Shown here piece after piece: positions 1 through 8,553 of a stretch of DNA of 64,000 bases. The translations under genes and the position numbers were made by a program. Under the pieces are notes generated by a model. It was not told the DNA's origin. It ran no database searches and saw nothing but the letters and a program-made list of their open reading frames with translations. Position 1 is the first letter of the stretch. Every line of letters starts with the position of its first letter. This stretch comes from Clostridiales bacterium (GTDB lineage Bacteria; Bacillota; Clostridia; Christensenellales; Aristaeellaceae), in the NCBI GenBank assembly GCA_017569285.1, contig CP069419.1, positions 1,922,001 to 1,986,000 on the forward strand. Reading direction: 5' to 3'.

Positions 1-1
1 G

Positions 2-592
2 CGCGTTCCCAATCCCAATTCCACCACGCGCTATTTCCGCGCGGAGCGGACGTACCTTTACGGCCTGGACTGCGCCGGATACCTGAACCTGGTGCTTTCC
101 CGGAATAACCTGGGGCATGTTTCCATTGCGAAGATGATCCGGGATGGCCAGGGCGGGAAACTGCTGGCCGCGGATCCGTCGGAATGGCCGGAATTCCTGC
201 TCCCCGGCGACCTGATCGGTATGGACCACGGCCGGTATAACCATATTGTGATGTATATCGGGACCATGCGTACCTTCGGCTGGACGGAAGAAACAGCCGG
301 GGAGGCGCTTCCCGTGCTGGATATGCCGTTGGTGATCCACTGCGGCAGCAATCCCTTCTACTACGAACGGTATACGGAGTATATCCGTGAGTGCGGATAC
401 CGCAACACCTATCCGCCGGACGGAGGCGTAACGGTGTCGGTGGTGCTGCCGGATGCAAAGAGCGTGCCGTACAGCATGAGCCCGCCGTGGGGATGGGGAG
501 ACGATTTCCACTGGTACCTGCTGGACGGCAGCCCGCTGCTGGTGTTTCCGCTGGATACAGCCGACAGCCTGGTCTGGACCGGCATCCGGTAA
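2..592 (+). CDS. NlpC/P60-like cysteine peptidase, 5' end cut by the window
   Basis: The reading frame is open from base 2 to a TAA stop at 590-592, so the N-terminus lies outside the window. The visible 196 residues carry the signature of NlpC/P60 (CHAP-like) peptidases. A YGLDCAGY segment puts the likely nucleophile Cys at visible residue 24. PGDLIGM follows, and then NHIVMYIG supplies the likely catalytic His at residue 81. Family members cleave peptide bonds in cell-wall peptidoglycan and usually act outside the membrane, with a signal peptide or SH3 domain at the N-terminus; that part cannot be seen here. After the catalytic core there is a tail of about 90 residues of unknown role. The family call is fairly safe; the substrate is not. 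Confidence 0.72.
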   Translation, partial: RVPNPNSTTRYFRAERTYLYGLDCAGYLNLVLSRNNLGHVSIAKMIRDGQGGKLLAADPSEWPEFLLPGDLIGMDHGRYNHIVMYIGTMRTFGWTEETAGEALPVLDMPLVIHCGSNPFYYERYTEYIRECGYRNTYPPDGGVTVSVVLPDAKSVPYSMSPPWGWGDDFHWYLLDGSPLLVFPLDTADSLVWTGIR

Positions 593-685
593 GCTGTCCC
601 GGATTTACCGCGCAGTGGAGGGCGGTTTCCGCGGGAAAGGAATGATCACCTGCCGGGTCGGCAGGATATATGGAGGTATATGGAG

Positions 686-1585
686 ATGACCGGAAAAATC
701 CCTTATTACAGGGCAACGGAGATTGCCGAAAAGAGCTGGAAGATTGAGAATGCGTGCTGCGAAAGCTCCTACGCGCTCTGCTACCTGGTGGAGGGGCGGG
801 ATTACGCGCTCCTGATCGATACGATCCTCGGCATCGGCAACCTGAAGGCGTTCTGCGAAACGCTGACGGACAAGCCGATCCGGCTGGTGAACACGCACTC
901 GCATTCCGACCATGTCGGCGGCAATTTCTTCTTTGATCACTGCTATATGCATCCCCGGGATATCGGCTCCTTCCAGGACAGCATCGGCATTCCGAAGGAG
1001 AAAGTCCTGGAGATGGCCAGGGAGATGGTCCTGCCGGAATACCGGGATTTAATGGAGCCGGACGACAACTTCTCCGACTGGCATCCGATGAAGGTGTATC
1101 CGGTCAGTGACGGCGATGTGTTCGACCTCGGGGACCGGCAGCTTGAGGTGGTGGAGGTCGGCGGGCATACCCTCGGCTCCATCGTGCTGATTGACCATAA
1201 AACCCGGATCGCGTATGCCGGGGATGCCTGCAACGGCAATACCCTGCTGGAGTTTGACAACTCCCTGCCGGTGATTGCCTACCTGCGGGCCCTGCTGCAT
1301 CTGAAGGACCACCAGGCGGAATTCGACATGGTATACGGCGGGCATGAAATCTTTGACGCTTCCATTGTGGACGAGGGGATTGAAACCGTGGCGAAGGTGG
1401 TCGCCGGAACGGACGACCGCTGCGAACGCACCGGCATCATGGGCGGCCCCGTGTTCTATGCCGCGGAAAAGGTGGAAGGCGGATATGAACGCAAGGACGG
1501 GAAGCATTTCAACATGAGCTATATTCCCGGGAAAGTCCTGGGCCCGGACGAGCCAAAGCAGGTTTTCCGGATGGAAAACAGGTAA
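686..1585 (+). CDS. Metallo-beta-lactamase-fold hydrolase
   Basis: This is a protein of about 299 aa. It carries the metal-binding HxHxDH motif in THSHSDHVGG near residue 71, followed by GGHTLGS (third metal His) and YAGDAC (bridging Asp), and GGHE near the C-terminus. This order is the classic MBL-fold layout that binds two zinc or iron ions and hydrolyses thioesters, lactones or phosphodiesters. GGAGG at 672-676 sits 9 bases before the ATG at 686. An in-frame ATG at 680 is only 3 bases away, so 686 is preferred. The gene stands alone and ends in a perfect hairpin. The substrate is not predictable from sequence alone. Confidence 0.85.
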   Translation: MTGKIPYYRATEIAEKSWKIENACCESSYALCYLVEGRDYALLIDTILGIGNLKAFCETLTDKPIRLVNTHSHSDHVGGNFFFDHCYMHPRDIGSFQDSIGIPKEKVLEMAREMVLPEYRDLMEPDDNFSDWHPMKVYPVSDGDVFDLGDRQLEVVEVGGHTLGSIVLIDHKTRIAYAGDACNGNTLLEFDNSLPVIAYLRALLHLKDHQAEFDMVYGGHEIFDASIVDEGIETVAKVVAGTDDRCERTGIMGGPVFYAAEKVEGGYERKDGKHFNMSYIPGKVLGPDEPKQVFRMENR

Positions 1586-1600
1586 CCCGGAGGCAGAAAG

Positions 1601-1630
1601 AATCACCGGCGCGGTTCCGCGCCGGTGATT
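1601..1630. terminator. Perfect 14-bp hairpin between convergent genes
   Basis: AATCACCGGCGCGG and its exact complement are separated by a 2-base loop. The hairpin lies between two converging genes (stops at 1585 and 1646). The T tract is weak on both strands, so it is probably a bidirectional terminator. Confidence 0.6.
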
Positions 1631-1645
1631 TGTATACCGGAAAAG

Positions 1646-2563
1646 TTATTTTACCGGACGGATGGTGAGATCGCCGGAAGTGGTGCCGATGGTGATCTTC
1701 GCGGATCCGTCGCCGCAGGTGTAACTGCCTTTGCTGCCGGCCAGCGGGATATCCGTGGTCATCTTGCCGCTGGTGGCGTTGTGCTTCAGGGTGAAGCCGG
1801 GCTCGGCAGGCAGCTCCGCAGTCACGTCGCCGGAGGTGGCGCTGACCGCCGCATTGTCAAAGCGCTTCAGGGCAAGATGGATATTCCCGCTGGTGGAACC
1901 GGCCGACAGGTCCCCGACCCGATCCGCGGTGATGCTGATTCCGCCGGAGGTGGAATGGGCGGCAACCTTCTCCGCTTCATCCAGGTCGGCGCTGAGGGAT
2001 CCGGAAGTGGAATCCAGGCTCAGGGTACGGACTTTTCCGCGAACGATCAGCTTCACATCACCGGAGGTGCTGTGGGCGGTGACAGCCGGAGCGGTGACCG
2101 AGGCGGTCACATCGCCGCTGGTGCTGTTCAGGGATACGCTGTCCGCGGCAATGGACGGGATGTCGATTTCCGCGCTGGTGGCGCCGATCACCGCGTTCTT
2201 CAGCACGGTGCCTTCCGGCAGGGTGATCACCAGGTTCTTCGCCGGGGTGTTCAGGCGGATACCGGGCTTGTTGTACTGCACCTTCAGGGTGGTGCCTTCC
2301 AGCTTCCACTGCAGCTTGTCATCCTCGCTGATGGAGCGGCTGGCGGTTTCATCAAGGGTTACGGTGCTTTCCGCGTGATACGCGATTTTCACGCTGCCGG
2401 CAGTCCAGCTGATATCCAGGTTTTCAATTTTATCGGTAATCACGGCGTTGCCGCCCTTGAAATTGCCGCCGGTGATACCGGAGACAAGGGAATTGATTTC
2501 GGCACAGCCGGACAGGATCACGGCGCAGAGCGCCAGGGCCAGGACCAGGGCTATCTTTTTCAT
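1646..2563 (-). CDS. Lipoprotein with DUF4097-type beta repeats
   Basis: The 305-aa protein starts with a lipoprotein signal peptide (hydrophobic stretch, then LSGC with lipidated Cys20). The rest holds recurring TSG or STSGD motifs about every 20 residues (STSGDV, STSGSL, STSGGI, STSGNI, ATSGDV, TTSGDL), typical of the DUF4097/adhesin beta-helix family. It is probably anchored on the outer face of the membrane. The open frame runs far upstream, but the ATG at 2563 has AGAGGT just before it and overlaps the stop of the anti-sigma gene (ATGA), so this start is preferred. It is the last gene of the sigma/anti-sigma operon, which suggests an envelope-stress role. The exact function is unknown. 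Confidence 0.8.
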   Translation of the reverse strand: MKKIALVLALALCAVILSGCAEINSLVSGITGGNFKGGNAVITDKIENLDISWTAGSVKIAYHAESTVTLDETASRSISEDDKLQWKLEGTTLKVQYNKPGIRLNTPAKNLVITLPEGTVLKNAVIGATSAEIDIPSIAADSVSLNSTSGDVTASVTAPAVTAHSTSGDVKLIVRGKVRTLSLDSTSGSLSADLDEAEKVAAHSTSGGISITADRVGDLSAGSTSGNIHLALKRFDNAAVSATSGDVTAELPAEPGFTLKHNATSGKMTTDIPLAGSKGSYTCGDGSAKITIGTTSGDLTIRPVK

Positions 2564-3303
2564 TTCAGGATACCTCTCTTTTTCAGTTCGGGAATAATCA
2601 CATAGAAGGCCAGTCCGCAAAGCAGGGCGGCCAGGAGCAGCAGGCGCGTCAGGCCGAGACCGTTGTTCCGGATATCGATCGCTTCCATCATGAGGCCGAA
2701 CAGGCCCAGGTCCACCGCGATCACCGTAACGGCTTTCCGCTCCGGCACAAACGGCCGGATCGGCTTTGCCTTGATGACAAACGGCAGGAAGAAGACCGAC
2801 AGCCCGAACAGCGTCGCGGCGGTCACCACGAAGAACCAGTCGCCGCCGGTGCACAGGCAGATTACGGCAAAGAGCATGACCACTGTGGCAGTAAATGCGC
2901 AGAAGGTCCAGAACAGCTTGTTTTCCGGCACCATCAGCGGTACCACTGTGACGGACGCGGCCACCGCGACCGAGGCGAGCGTGATCAGGAACCAGCCCAT
3001 CCCGCCGCCCTGCAGGCGGTTGATGAACAGGCAGATCACCACGGGGATCAGGAATATCCACGCCAGCACGCTGCCGATTGCGGCGCTGCGGCGTCCCATC
3101 TGTTTTTTCTGTTTCCGGATGACATCCTCCCGCTCGGCGCCGAGGCGGTCTTCAATCTCGCTTTTCCGGAGATTGACCAGCTCCTCCAGGCAGTCCGGGC
3201 ATTCCTGCAGATGTTCATCCACCAGGGCACGGCTTTCCTTGCTGCACACGTCGTCCGCGTACAGGGGCAGCAGGTCCCGGATAATATTGCAGTCAGTTTT
3301 CAT
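2560..3303 (-). CDS. Zinc-finger anti-sigma factor, multi-pass membrane protein
   Basis: The N-terminus has the zf-HC2 pattern of anti-sigma factors, HLQECPDC (HxxxCxxC), around residues 31-38, with a further Cys near residue 5. About five hydrophobic segments follow, in the region from residue 80 to the end. In this family the cytoplasmic zinc finger binds and silences the partner ECF sigma factor until an envelope signal releases it. The gene overlaps the sigma gene upstream and the DUF4097 lipoprotein downstream, so the three are translationally coupled. The ATG at 3303 has AAAGGA 9 bases away; the alternative ATG at 3309 is too close to it. Confidence 0.82.
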   Translation of the reverse strand: MKTDCNIIRDLLPLYADDVCSKESRALVDEHLQECPDCLEELVNLRKSEIEDRLGAEREDVIRKQKKQMGRRSAAIGSVLAWIFLIPVVICLFINRLQGGGMGWFLITLASVAVAASVTVVPLMVPENKLFWTFCAFTATVVMLFAVICLCTGGDWFFVVTAATLFGLSVFFLPFVIKAKPIRPFVPERKAVTVIAVDLGLFGLMMEAIDIRNNGLGLTRLLLLAALLCGLAFYVIIPELKKRGILK

Positions 3304-3784
3304 CCGCATTCATCCTTTCCTGTAGTTTCAGCCGGGCCCGATGATATGTGACACGCGCCCAGTTTTCCGTTTTGCCGAATATCGTTCCGATTTCCCGGAA
3401 GGACAGTTCCCCGAATACCCGCAGCTCGAAGGCTTCCCGGTAGGGTTCATCCAGCGCGTGCAGGGCCATGTGGATCCGGAAGGAGGAATCCCTGTCCATG
3501 GTGAGCTGCTCGGGGGTTTTCTCCTTCGAGGGGATTTCCTCAGGCATCTGTTCCGTTCGGGTCTGCCGGCGTTTTTCATCGAGGAACAGATTCCGGGCGA
3601 TCGCACACAGCCAGGTCACTTCGTCCGATTCATTCCGGAAGGAAGCGCTCTTGGACATTGCCTGGCTGAAGGTTTCCTGGGTGACATCCTCCGCCAGGTT
3701 CTGATCCCCGCAGAGCGTCATTGTGAAGGAGTACACCCGCATGTAGTAAGCATCGTACATCTTTTCCCAGGCCTGATCGTTCAC
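3293..3784 (-). CDS. ECF-type RNA polymerase sigma factor
   Basis: The 163-aa protein has sigma region 2 (LAEDVTQETF, residues about 30-40) and a region 4 helix-turn-helix (LSFREIGTIFGKTENWARV, about 125-145). This two-domain layout and length fit the extracytoplasmic function group, which redirects RNA polymerase in response to envelope signals. The start codon is GTG at 3784, with AAGGAGGTG 8 bases before it. It heads an operon with a zinc-finger anti-sigma factor and a DUF4097 lipoprotein. An ECF-like promoter lies just upstream, so it probably drives its own expression. Confidence 0.88.
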   Translation of the reverse strand: MNDQAWEKMYDAYYMRVYSFTMTLCGDQNLAEDVTQETFSQAMSKSASFRNESDEVTWLCAIARNLFLDEKRRQTRTEQMPEEIPSKEKTPEQLTMDRDSSFRIHMALHALDEPYREAFELRVFGELSFREIGTIFGKTENWARVTYHRARLKLQERMNADEN

Positions 3785-3820
3785 ACATCATCACCTCCTT
3801 CCCGGCTGAATTCCATGGAT

Positions 3821-3848
3821 TAGACGGACAGGATCCGTTTTCGTTACA
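3821..3848 (-). promoter_or_regulatory. Candidate ECF autoregulatory promoter
   Basis: On the minus strand TGTAAC (-35) and CGTCTA (-10) are 16 bases apart and lie about 35 bases before the sigma gene start. TGTAAC/CGTC elements are typical of ECF sigma promoters and unlike the TTGACA/TATAAT used elsewhere in this window. Confidence 0.5.
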
Positions 3849-3856
3849 GGAAAATA

Positions 3857-3905
3857 CAAAAAAAACTAAAAAAGTTTTCCGGACCCGGAATGCGGGCCCG
3901 GAAAA
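3857..3905 (-). terminator. Rho-independent terminator of the LURP-one-like gene
   Basis: On the minus strand a 12-bp stem (3875-3886 with 3894-3905, one mismatch) is followed by CTTTTTTAG and a run of T. It separates the 3940-4551 gene from the sigma operon downstream. Confidence 0.7.
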
Positions 3906-3939
3906 ACGGTTATTCCGGCCGGCCTGTCGGCCTGCGGGA

Positions 3940-4551
3940 TCAGTTGCTTCCCGAAGAGGAGGACGAGGATGAAGAGAAGGAGGACCGGGCTTCCCGGTCT
4001 TTGATCATATGCTGCAGGGTGACCAGGATCGCAACCACTGCCTGCTCGTGCTCCGGCTGGTAGATATCCACGCAGTATTTGTCATGCAGGGACAGGAACT
4101 TCTGGCTGATGACAGCGATGACCTGATCCCTTTCGTCATACAGTTCAAAATTCAGGGCGGCGATATTGCCCCGCAGCTGCCAGCCAAGGCCTTCGATATT
4201 CGTGATATCGCGGACAATATGGAACAGCTCGTTGGAGATCTGGAACGAGGTGCCGTTTTCCATGGTCACGAAATGGCGCTCATGGAGGGTCAGCAGCTTC
4301 CGCTCGATATGGGCCACGCGGTTTCCGGATGCGTCCAGCACGTCGGTCTTGTCGTGCAGGGAGGGGAACTTGGTCTGCGCGTGGTACACAACCTGCTCAT
4401 GCTCATCGGTAATGTCCGTATGCCTGTGCAGGGAAATGACCTTGGATGTTGTGAACAGGGAACGCACCGGCTCCCCGAACCGCTCCACGTTGTTGACATT
4501 TGCCTGTTCGCCGGCTTCCCGGAAACGGAGATATTTTGAAAAAACGCCCAT
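3940..4551 (-). CDS. LURP-one-related (tubby-like fold) protein
   Basis: The 203-aa protein shows the repeated pattern of the LURP-one-related family: FPSLHDK, LLTLHERH and FLSLHDKY turns spaced along beta strands, with YDERDQVIAVISQK near the C-terminus. Bacterial members are small single-domain beta-barrel proteins of unclear biochemical role. The C-terminus is a serine-only tail of about ten residues, a low-complexity ending that is unusual. An AGGAGG 6 bases before the ATG at 4551 favours that start over the ATG at 4557. It has its own terminator and is not in an operon with its neighbours. Confidence 0.7.
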   Translation of the reverse strand: MGVFSKYLRFREAGEQANVNNVERFGEPVRSLFTTSKVISLHRHTDITDEHEQVVYHAQTKFPSLHDKTDVLDASGNRVAHIERKLLTLHERHFVTMENGTSFQISNELFHIVRDITNIEGLGWQLRGNIAALNFELYDERDQVIAVISQKFLSLHDKYCVDIYQPEHEQAVVAILVTLQHMIKDREARSSFSSSSSSSSGSN

Positions 4552-4667
4552 ACGCATCCTCCTTCTGTACCGGCCTGCGGCGGCAGATGCCGGCGGCCAT
4601 GGGTATTATACCATCCCGGGGCCGGAAAGGACAGATGTTTTTGGGCGTTTGCGGAAAACGGAAGGAA

Positions 4668-6116
4668 TCAGAAGCGGAAATCGCGCCGGTTGGAGGAGCG
4701 GATCTCGGCGATATGCTCCCGGGTGATTTCCCGGACCTTGTCCTTCGGAATCTTCTTCAGCTCCTCCTCAATCATGCGGTAACCGGTCTCCTTCGTTTCG
4801 GGGGAGGCATAATCCTCCAGGTATTCGGCCAGCGTCATCAGCGCGTTGGGGTGGCAGCAGTTCAGAATCTGGCCGTTCTTGCACAGGGCCATGAACCGGT
4901 CGCCGGTGCGGCCTTCCCGGTAGCATGCGGTGCAGAAGGACGGGATATGCCCGCTTTCCATCAGCCAGCGAACCACCTCATCCAGCGTTCGCTGGTCGGA
5001 TACGTCAAACTGCTCGGTGTCATGGGGGCGTTCCTCCTCGGTATAGCCGCCCACGGAGGTGCGGGAGGCGCCGCTGATCTGGGAGATGCCCACCTGCAGC
5101 ATCCGCTTGCGCACCTGTTCGCTCTCCCGGGTGGAGATGATCATGCCGGTATAGGGTACGGCCAGCCGGATGCAGGCAGCGATCTTCGTGAAGGTCTCAT
5201 CATCGATTCCGTTGTCGAACATGTCCGGATCGATATCGTCCGCGCGCTTGACCCGCGGAACGCTGATCGTGTGCGGACCGACACCGTGCACGGCTTCCAG
5301 GTGCTCGGCGTGCATCAGCAGGCCGGCAAACTCATACCGGTACAGCTCCAGCCCGAACAGCACGCCCAGGCCGACGTCATCGATGCCGCCCTCCATGGCG
5401 CGGTCCATTGCCTCGGTATGGTAGGCGTAATTATGCTTCGGTCCGGTCGGATGCAGCGTCTCATAGCTCTTGCGGTGGTAGGTCTCCTGGAAGAGAATGT
5501 AGGTGCCGATGCCGGCCTCCTTCAGCTTCCTGTAATTCTCCACGGTGGTGGCAGCGATATTGACGTTCACCCGGCGGATGTCGCCGTTTTTATGGTGCAC
5601 GCTGTAGATGGTATGGATGCAGTCGAGGATGTACTCGATGGGGTTGTTCACCGGATCCTCGCCGGCTTCGATGGCCAGCCGCTTATGGCCCATATCCTGC
5701 AGGGCGATGACCTCCGCCCGGACCTCATCCTGCGTCAGCTTTTTCCGGGCGATATGCTTGTTCTTCAGGTGATAGGGGCAGTACAGGCACCCGTTCACGC
5801 AGTAGTTGGACAGGTAGAGCGGGGCGAACATTACGATGCGGTTGCCGTAGAAGGCCAGCTTGATCTCTTCGGCAATCTCGTACATCCGCTGCACCTTTTC
5901 GGGAATGTCGCAGGCCAGCAGCACGGAAGCCTCCCGGTGGGTCAGCCCGGCGCAGACGCAGCCGGTTTCCGTTTTTCGAGGCCGGGCCTTCTCCAGGATC
6001 CGGTCGATCAGTTCCACATCGTTCTTGTGCGCGTCGGCATAAGCCAGGGTTTCCAGGATTTCCCCGTCGTTGATAAACTCGTCCGCGACCATGGACTTGG
6101 GATTGTAAACAGCCAT
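4668..6116 (-). CDS. hydG: [FeFe]-hydrogenase H-cluster maturase HydG (radical SAM tyrosine lyase)
   Basis: HydG is the radical SAM enzyme that cleaves tyrosine to give the CO and CN ligands of the H-cluster. The 482-aa length fits. The SAM-cluster motif CVNGCLYC (CX3CX2C) lies at residues 106-113. Near the C-terminus CTACYREGRTGDRF followed by a Cys about eight residues later matches the CX2CX22C auxiliary 4Fe-4S site that is specific to HydG and separates it from ThiH. AGGAGGT precedes the ATG. It is the last gene of the TM1266-hydF-hydE-hydG run, 16 bases after hydE. The product is cytoplasmic. Confidence 0.96.
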   Translation of the reverse strand: MAVYNPKSMVADEFINDGEILETLAYADAHKNDVELIDRILEKARPRKTETGCVCAGLTHREASVLLACDIPEKVQRMYEIAEEIKLAFYGNRIVMFAPLYLSNYCVNGCLYCPYHLKNKHIARKKLTQDEVRAEVIALQDMGHKRLAIEAGEDPVNNPIEYILDCIHTIYSVHHKNGDIRRVNVNIAATTVENYRKLKEAGIGTYILFQETYHRKSYETLHPTGPKHNYAYHTEAMDRAMEGGIDDVGLGVLFGLELYRYEFAGLLMHAEHLEAVHGVGPHTISVPRVKRADDIDPDMFDNGIDDETFTKIAACIRLAVPYTGMIISTRESEQVRKRMLQVGISQISGASRTSVGGYTEEERPHDTEQFDVSDQRTLDEVVRWLMESGHIPSFCTACYREGRTGDRFMALCKNGQILNCCHPNALMTLAEYLEDYASPETKETGYRMIEEELKKIPKDKVREITREHIAEIRSSNRRDFRF

Positions 6117-6132
6117 TTTCAGTTACCTCCTT

Positions 6133-7188
6133 TTATTCTTCCCGGACCGCGTCACCGCGGGCGGTAACGGTCCGGTACCCGATGCTTTCCATCCGCGTTT
6201 CCAGGCAGCCGCGGCACTGCGCGGATTCCTCCCCGGTGCAGATCTTGTTGTCGTACAGTTCATATTGCTTCCGGACGCTCCGGGGCGACAGGTTCGGCAT
6301 TACGACGTTGGCGCCGGCGAGGATGCCCATCTCCCGTCCGCGCGGGTGGATGGTGCCGAGCGCCGTGGTGGCCGGCAGCAGGACCGCCGGGAGCATCAGC
6401 CGGATGACCGACAGCAGGAAGCAGGTCAGCTCCGCGCTGCCCGCCGGCATATTCCGGAAGGGTGTCTGGTGATGCGGGATGAACGGCCCGATGCCGCACA
6501 TATCCGGCCGGAAGGTTTCGATGAACTTCAGGTCCTTTGCGAGTTCTTTCTCCGTCTGGCCGGGGGAGCCGACCATGAACCCGCAGCCCACCTGGTAGCC
6601 GATTTCCTTCAGCTCCCGGAGGCACTGTATCCGGTGGTCAAAGGACATACCCGGCGGGTGCAGGCGGGCGTAGTGCCCGCGGTCCGCCGTCTCATGGCGC
6701 AGCAGGTACCGGTCCGCACCGGCATCGAACAGCGCCTGGTAACTTTCCCGGCTGCGCTCCCCCAGGGAGAGGGTTACGGCGCAGTCCGGGTACCGCTTTT
6801 TGATTTCCCGGATTACGGGGATCAGCACCTCATCGGTGAAATGCCCGTCCTCGCCGCCCTGCAGTACAAAGGTGCGGAAGCCCAGAGCGTATCCATCCTC
6901 CGCGCAGGAGAGAATCTCCTCCGGGGTGAGGCGGTAGCGGACCAGCGCGGTGTTGGACCGGCGCAGCCCGCAGTACAGGCAGTCATTCCGGCAGATATTG
7001 GTGAATTCAATCAGGCCGCGGATGAAGACGTCATTGCCGTAGATCCGCTTTCGCTCCGCCACAGCGAGGTCTGCCAGCAGCCGCGCGGATTCCGGTGTGC
7101 GCTGACGGATCAGCTCCGCATATTCCGCTTCCTCCAGGCTGCGCGTTTCCTGCAGCTTCCGGATGAGGGATTCCGGATTTCCGTTCAT
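6133..7188 (-). CDS. hydE: [FeFe]-hydrogenase H-cluster maturase HydE (radical SAM)
   Basis: HydE is the second radical SAM maturase. It acts on the HydG-derived iron-cysteine synthon and helps build the dithiomethylamine-bridged two-iron unit. The 351-aa length is usual. The motif CRNDCLYC (CX3CX2C) lies at residues 66-73. Near the C-terminus CTGEESAQCRGC offers the optional second cluster site seen in many HydE proteins. The start ATG overlaps the hydF stop (ATGA), so the two are translationally coupled. Confidence 0.95.
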   Translation of the reverse strand: MNGNPESLIRKLQETRSLEEAEYAELIRQRTPESARLLADLAVAERKRIYGNDVFIRGLIEFTNICRNDCLYCGLRRSNTALVRYRLTPEEILSCAEDGYALGFRTFVLQGGEDGHFTDEVLIPVIREIKKRYPDCAVTLSLGERSRESYQALFDAGADRYLLRHETADRGHYARLHPPGMSFDHRIQCLRELKEIGYQVGCGFMVGSPGQTEKELAKDLKFIETFRPDMCGIGPFIPHHQTPFRNMPAGSAELTCFLLSVIRLMLPAVLLPATTALGTIHPRGREMGILAGANVVMPNLSPRSVRKQYELYDNKICTGEESAQCRGCLETRMESIGYRTVTARGDAVREE

Positions 7189-8396
7189 TCAAATCCCTCC
7201 CCGAGCAGCGCGTGGATTTCCGGGAACAGGCGGAGGCTCCGCTCCAGCACGCCGGTGATATGCGCGATCACCAGCCCGTAATTGGTGAAGGGTACTCCCT
7301 GGGCTTCCGCCATTTCCCGCCGTGCCTGCACTTCCTTTTCGGTGATCATGCACCCGCCGCAGTGGATCACCGCGGCATACGGGGAAAGGTCCTCCGGAAA
7401 ATCCGGCCCGGAGCAGGTATCGATTTCGATTGTGCGGCCGGTATGCTCCCGCAGCCAGCGCGGGATTTTTACCGTGCCGATATCATTGCACTGGCGGTGG
7501 TGGGTGCAGCCCTCGGCCATCAGCACGCGGCTTCCGTCCCGCAGGGACCGGAGCGCCGCGACGCCCCGCACCGCGGTTTCCAGGAAACCCCGGTAACGCG
7601 CCATGAGGATGGAAAACGAGGTCAGGGGGATTTCTTCCGGTACCCGGGGGGCAACTGCGCGGAATGCCTGGCTGTCAGTTACGACCATGCGCGGCGGTGA
7701 AGCGAGTGCGGACAGCGCATCCGGCAGCTCCGTTTCCCGGGTGACCAGGGGCAGTGCCCCGGCCTCCAGCAGGTCGCGGATGGCATGCTGCTGCGGCAGG
7801 ATCAGCCGGCCCTTCGGTGCGGATTCATCGATCGGGCAGACCAGCACCACGCAGTCGGCCGGACGGACCAGGTCCGCGATGAGGCACTTATCCGCCGCAC
7901 GCCCCGGCAGCAGGCGGGCCATGCGTTCCTTCAGTTCCCGGATGCCTTCGCCGGTGAGGGCGCTGACCGCCACGGTCCGGTCATCTTCCGGAACTGTCCG
8001 GCACAGGTCCTGCTTGTTCATGGCCACCAGGAAGGGGATATTCCGCTCCCCGAACAGGCGCAGCAGCTCCCGGTCGGTCTCCTGCAGGCCGGCGGTACTG
8101 TCGGCCACCAGCACGGCCAGGTCCGTCCGCCGCAGAATCTGCCGCGTACGCTCCACCCGCAGGCTGCCCAGGCCGCTCGCATCGTCGAATCCGGGCGTAT
8201 CGGTGATGACCACCGGGCCCAGCGGCAGCAGCTCCATGGTTTTCGAAACCGGATCCGTGGTGGTGCCCTTCACTTCGGATACCACCGAGACCGCCTGCCC
8301 GGTGACGGCGTTCACCAGGCTGGACTTCCCGGCGTTCCGGCAGCCGAAAAAGCTGATGTGCACCCGCTCGGCTGCGGGCATCTCATTCATGGACAT
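7185..8396 (-). CDS. hydF: [FeFe]-hydrogenase H-cluster maturation GTPase HydF
   Basis: HydF is the GTPase scaffold that carries the two-iron precursor and transfers it to apo-hydrogenase. The 403-aa protein has a P-loop GCRNAGKSS at residues 18-26, a switch DTPGFDD and an NKQD base-specificity motif. The C-terminal domain carries CTHH and HCGGC, the conserved cluster-binding residues of HydF. The frame is open upstream, but GGAGGTGA right before the ATG at 8396 makes that the start. It overlaps hydE by 4 bases and follows the TM1266-type gene after a 157-base gap. Confidence 0.96.
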   Translation of the reverse strand: MSMNEMPAAERVHISFFGCRNAGKSSLVNAVTGQAVSVVSEVKGTTTDPVSKTMELLPLGPVVITDTPGFDDASGLGSLRVERTRQILRRTDLAVLVADSTAGLQETDRELLRLFGERNIPFLVAMNKQDLCRTVPEDDRTVAVSALTGEGIRELKERMARLLPGRAADKCLIADLVRPADCVVLVCPIDESAPKGRLILPQQHAIRDLLEAGALPLVTRETELPDALSALASPPRMVVTDSQAFRAVAPRVPEEIPLTSFSILMARYRGFLETAVRGVAALRSLRDGSRVLMAEGCTHHRQCNDIGTVKIPRWLREHTGRTIEIDTCSGPDFPEDLSPYAAVIHCGGCMITEKEVQARREMAEAQGVPFTNYGLVIAHITGVLERSLRLFPEIHALLGEGFE

Positions 8397-8553
8397 CGTG
8401 TCACCTCCGCAAAGAAAAATCGCCGTGATCCCTGACGGAAACACGACGACAAAAAACAAAGCCTTTTATCGCATCGGTTCTTTCGCCTCAAGTTTCGTTT
8501 CGGCGTCAGGGGATGCCTTGGAAAATATTCAGTTCACCGGAATCCCGGAAAGA

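Noticed and set aside
1646-3061. A 471-codon open frame that runs from the DUF4097 gene back through the anti-sigma gene
   Set aside because: The N-terminal part is out of frame with a clear zf-HC2 gene. The ATG at 2563 has a ribosome site and starts a proper lipoprotein signal peptide.
4500-6167. A 555-codon plus-strand frame antisense to hydG
   Set aside because: HydG on the minus strand has all family motifs; the other frame has none.
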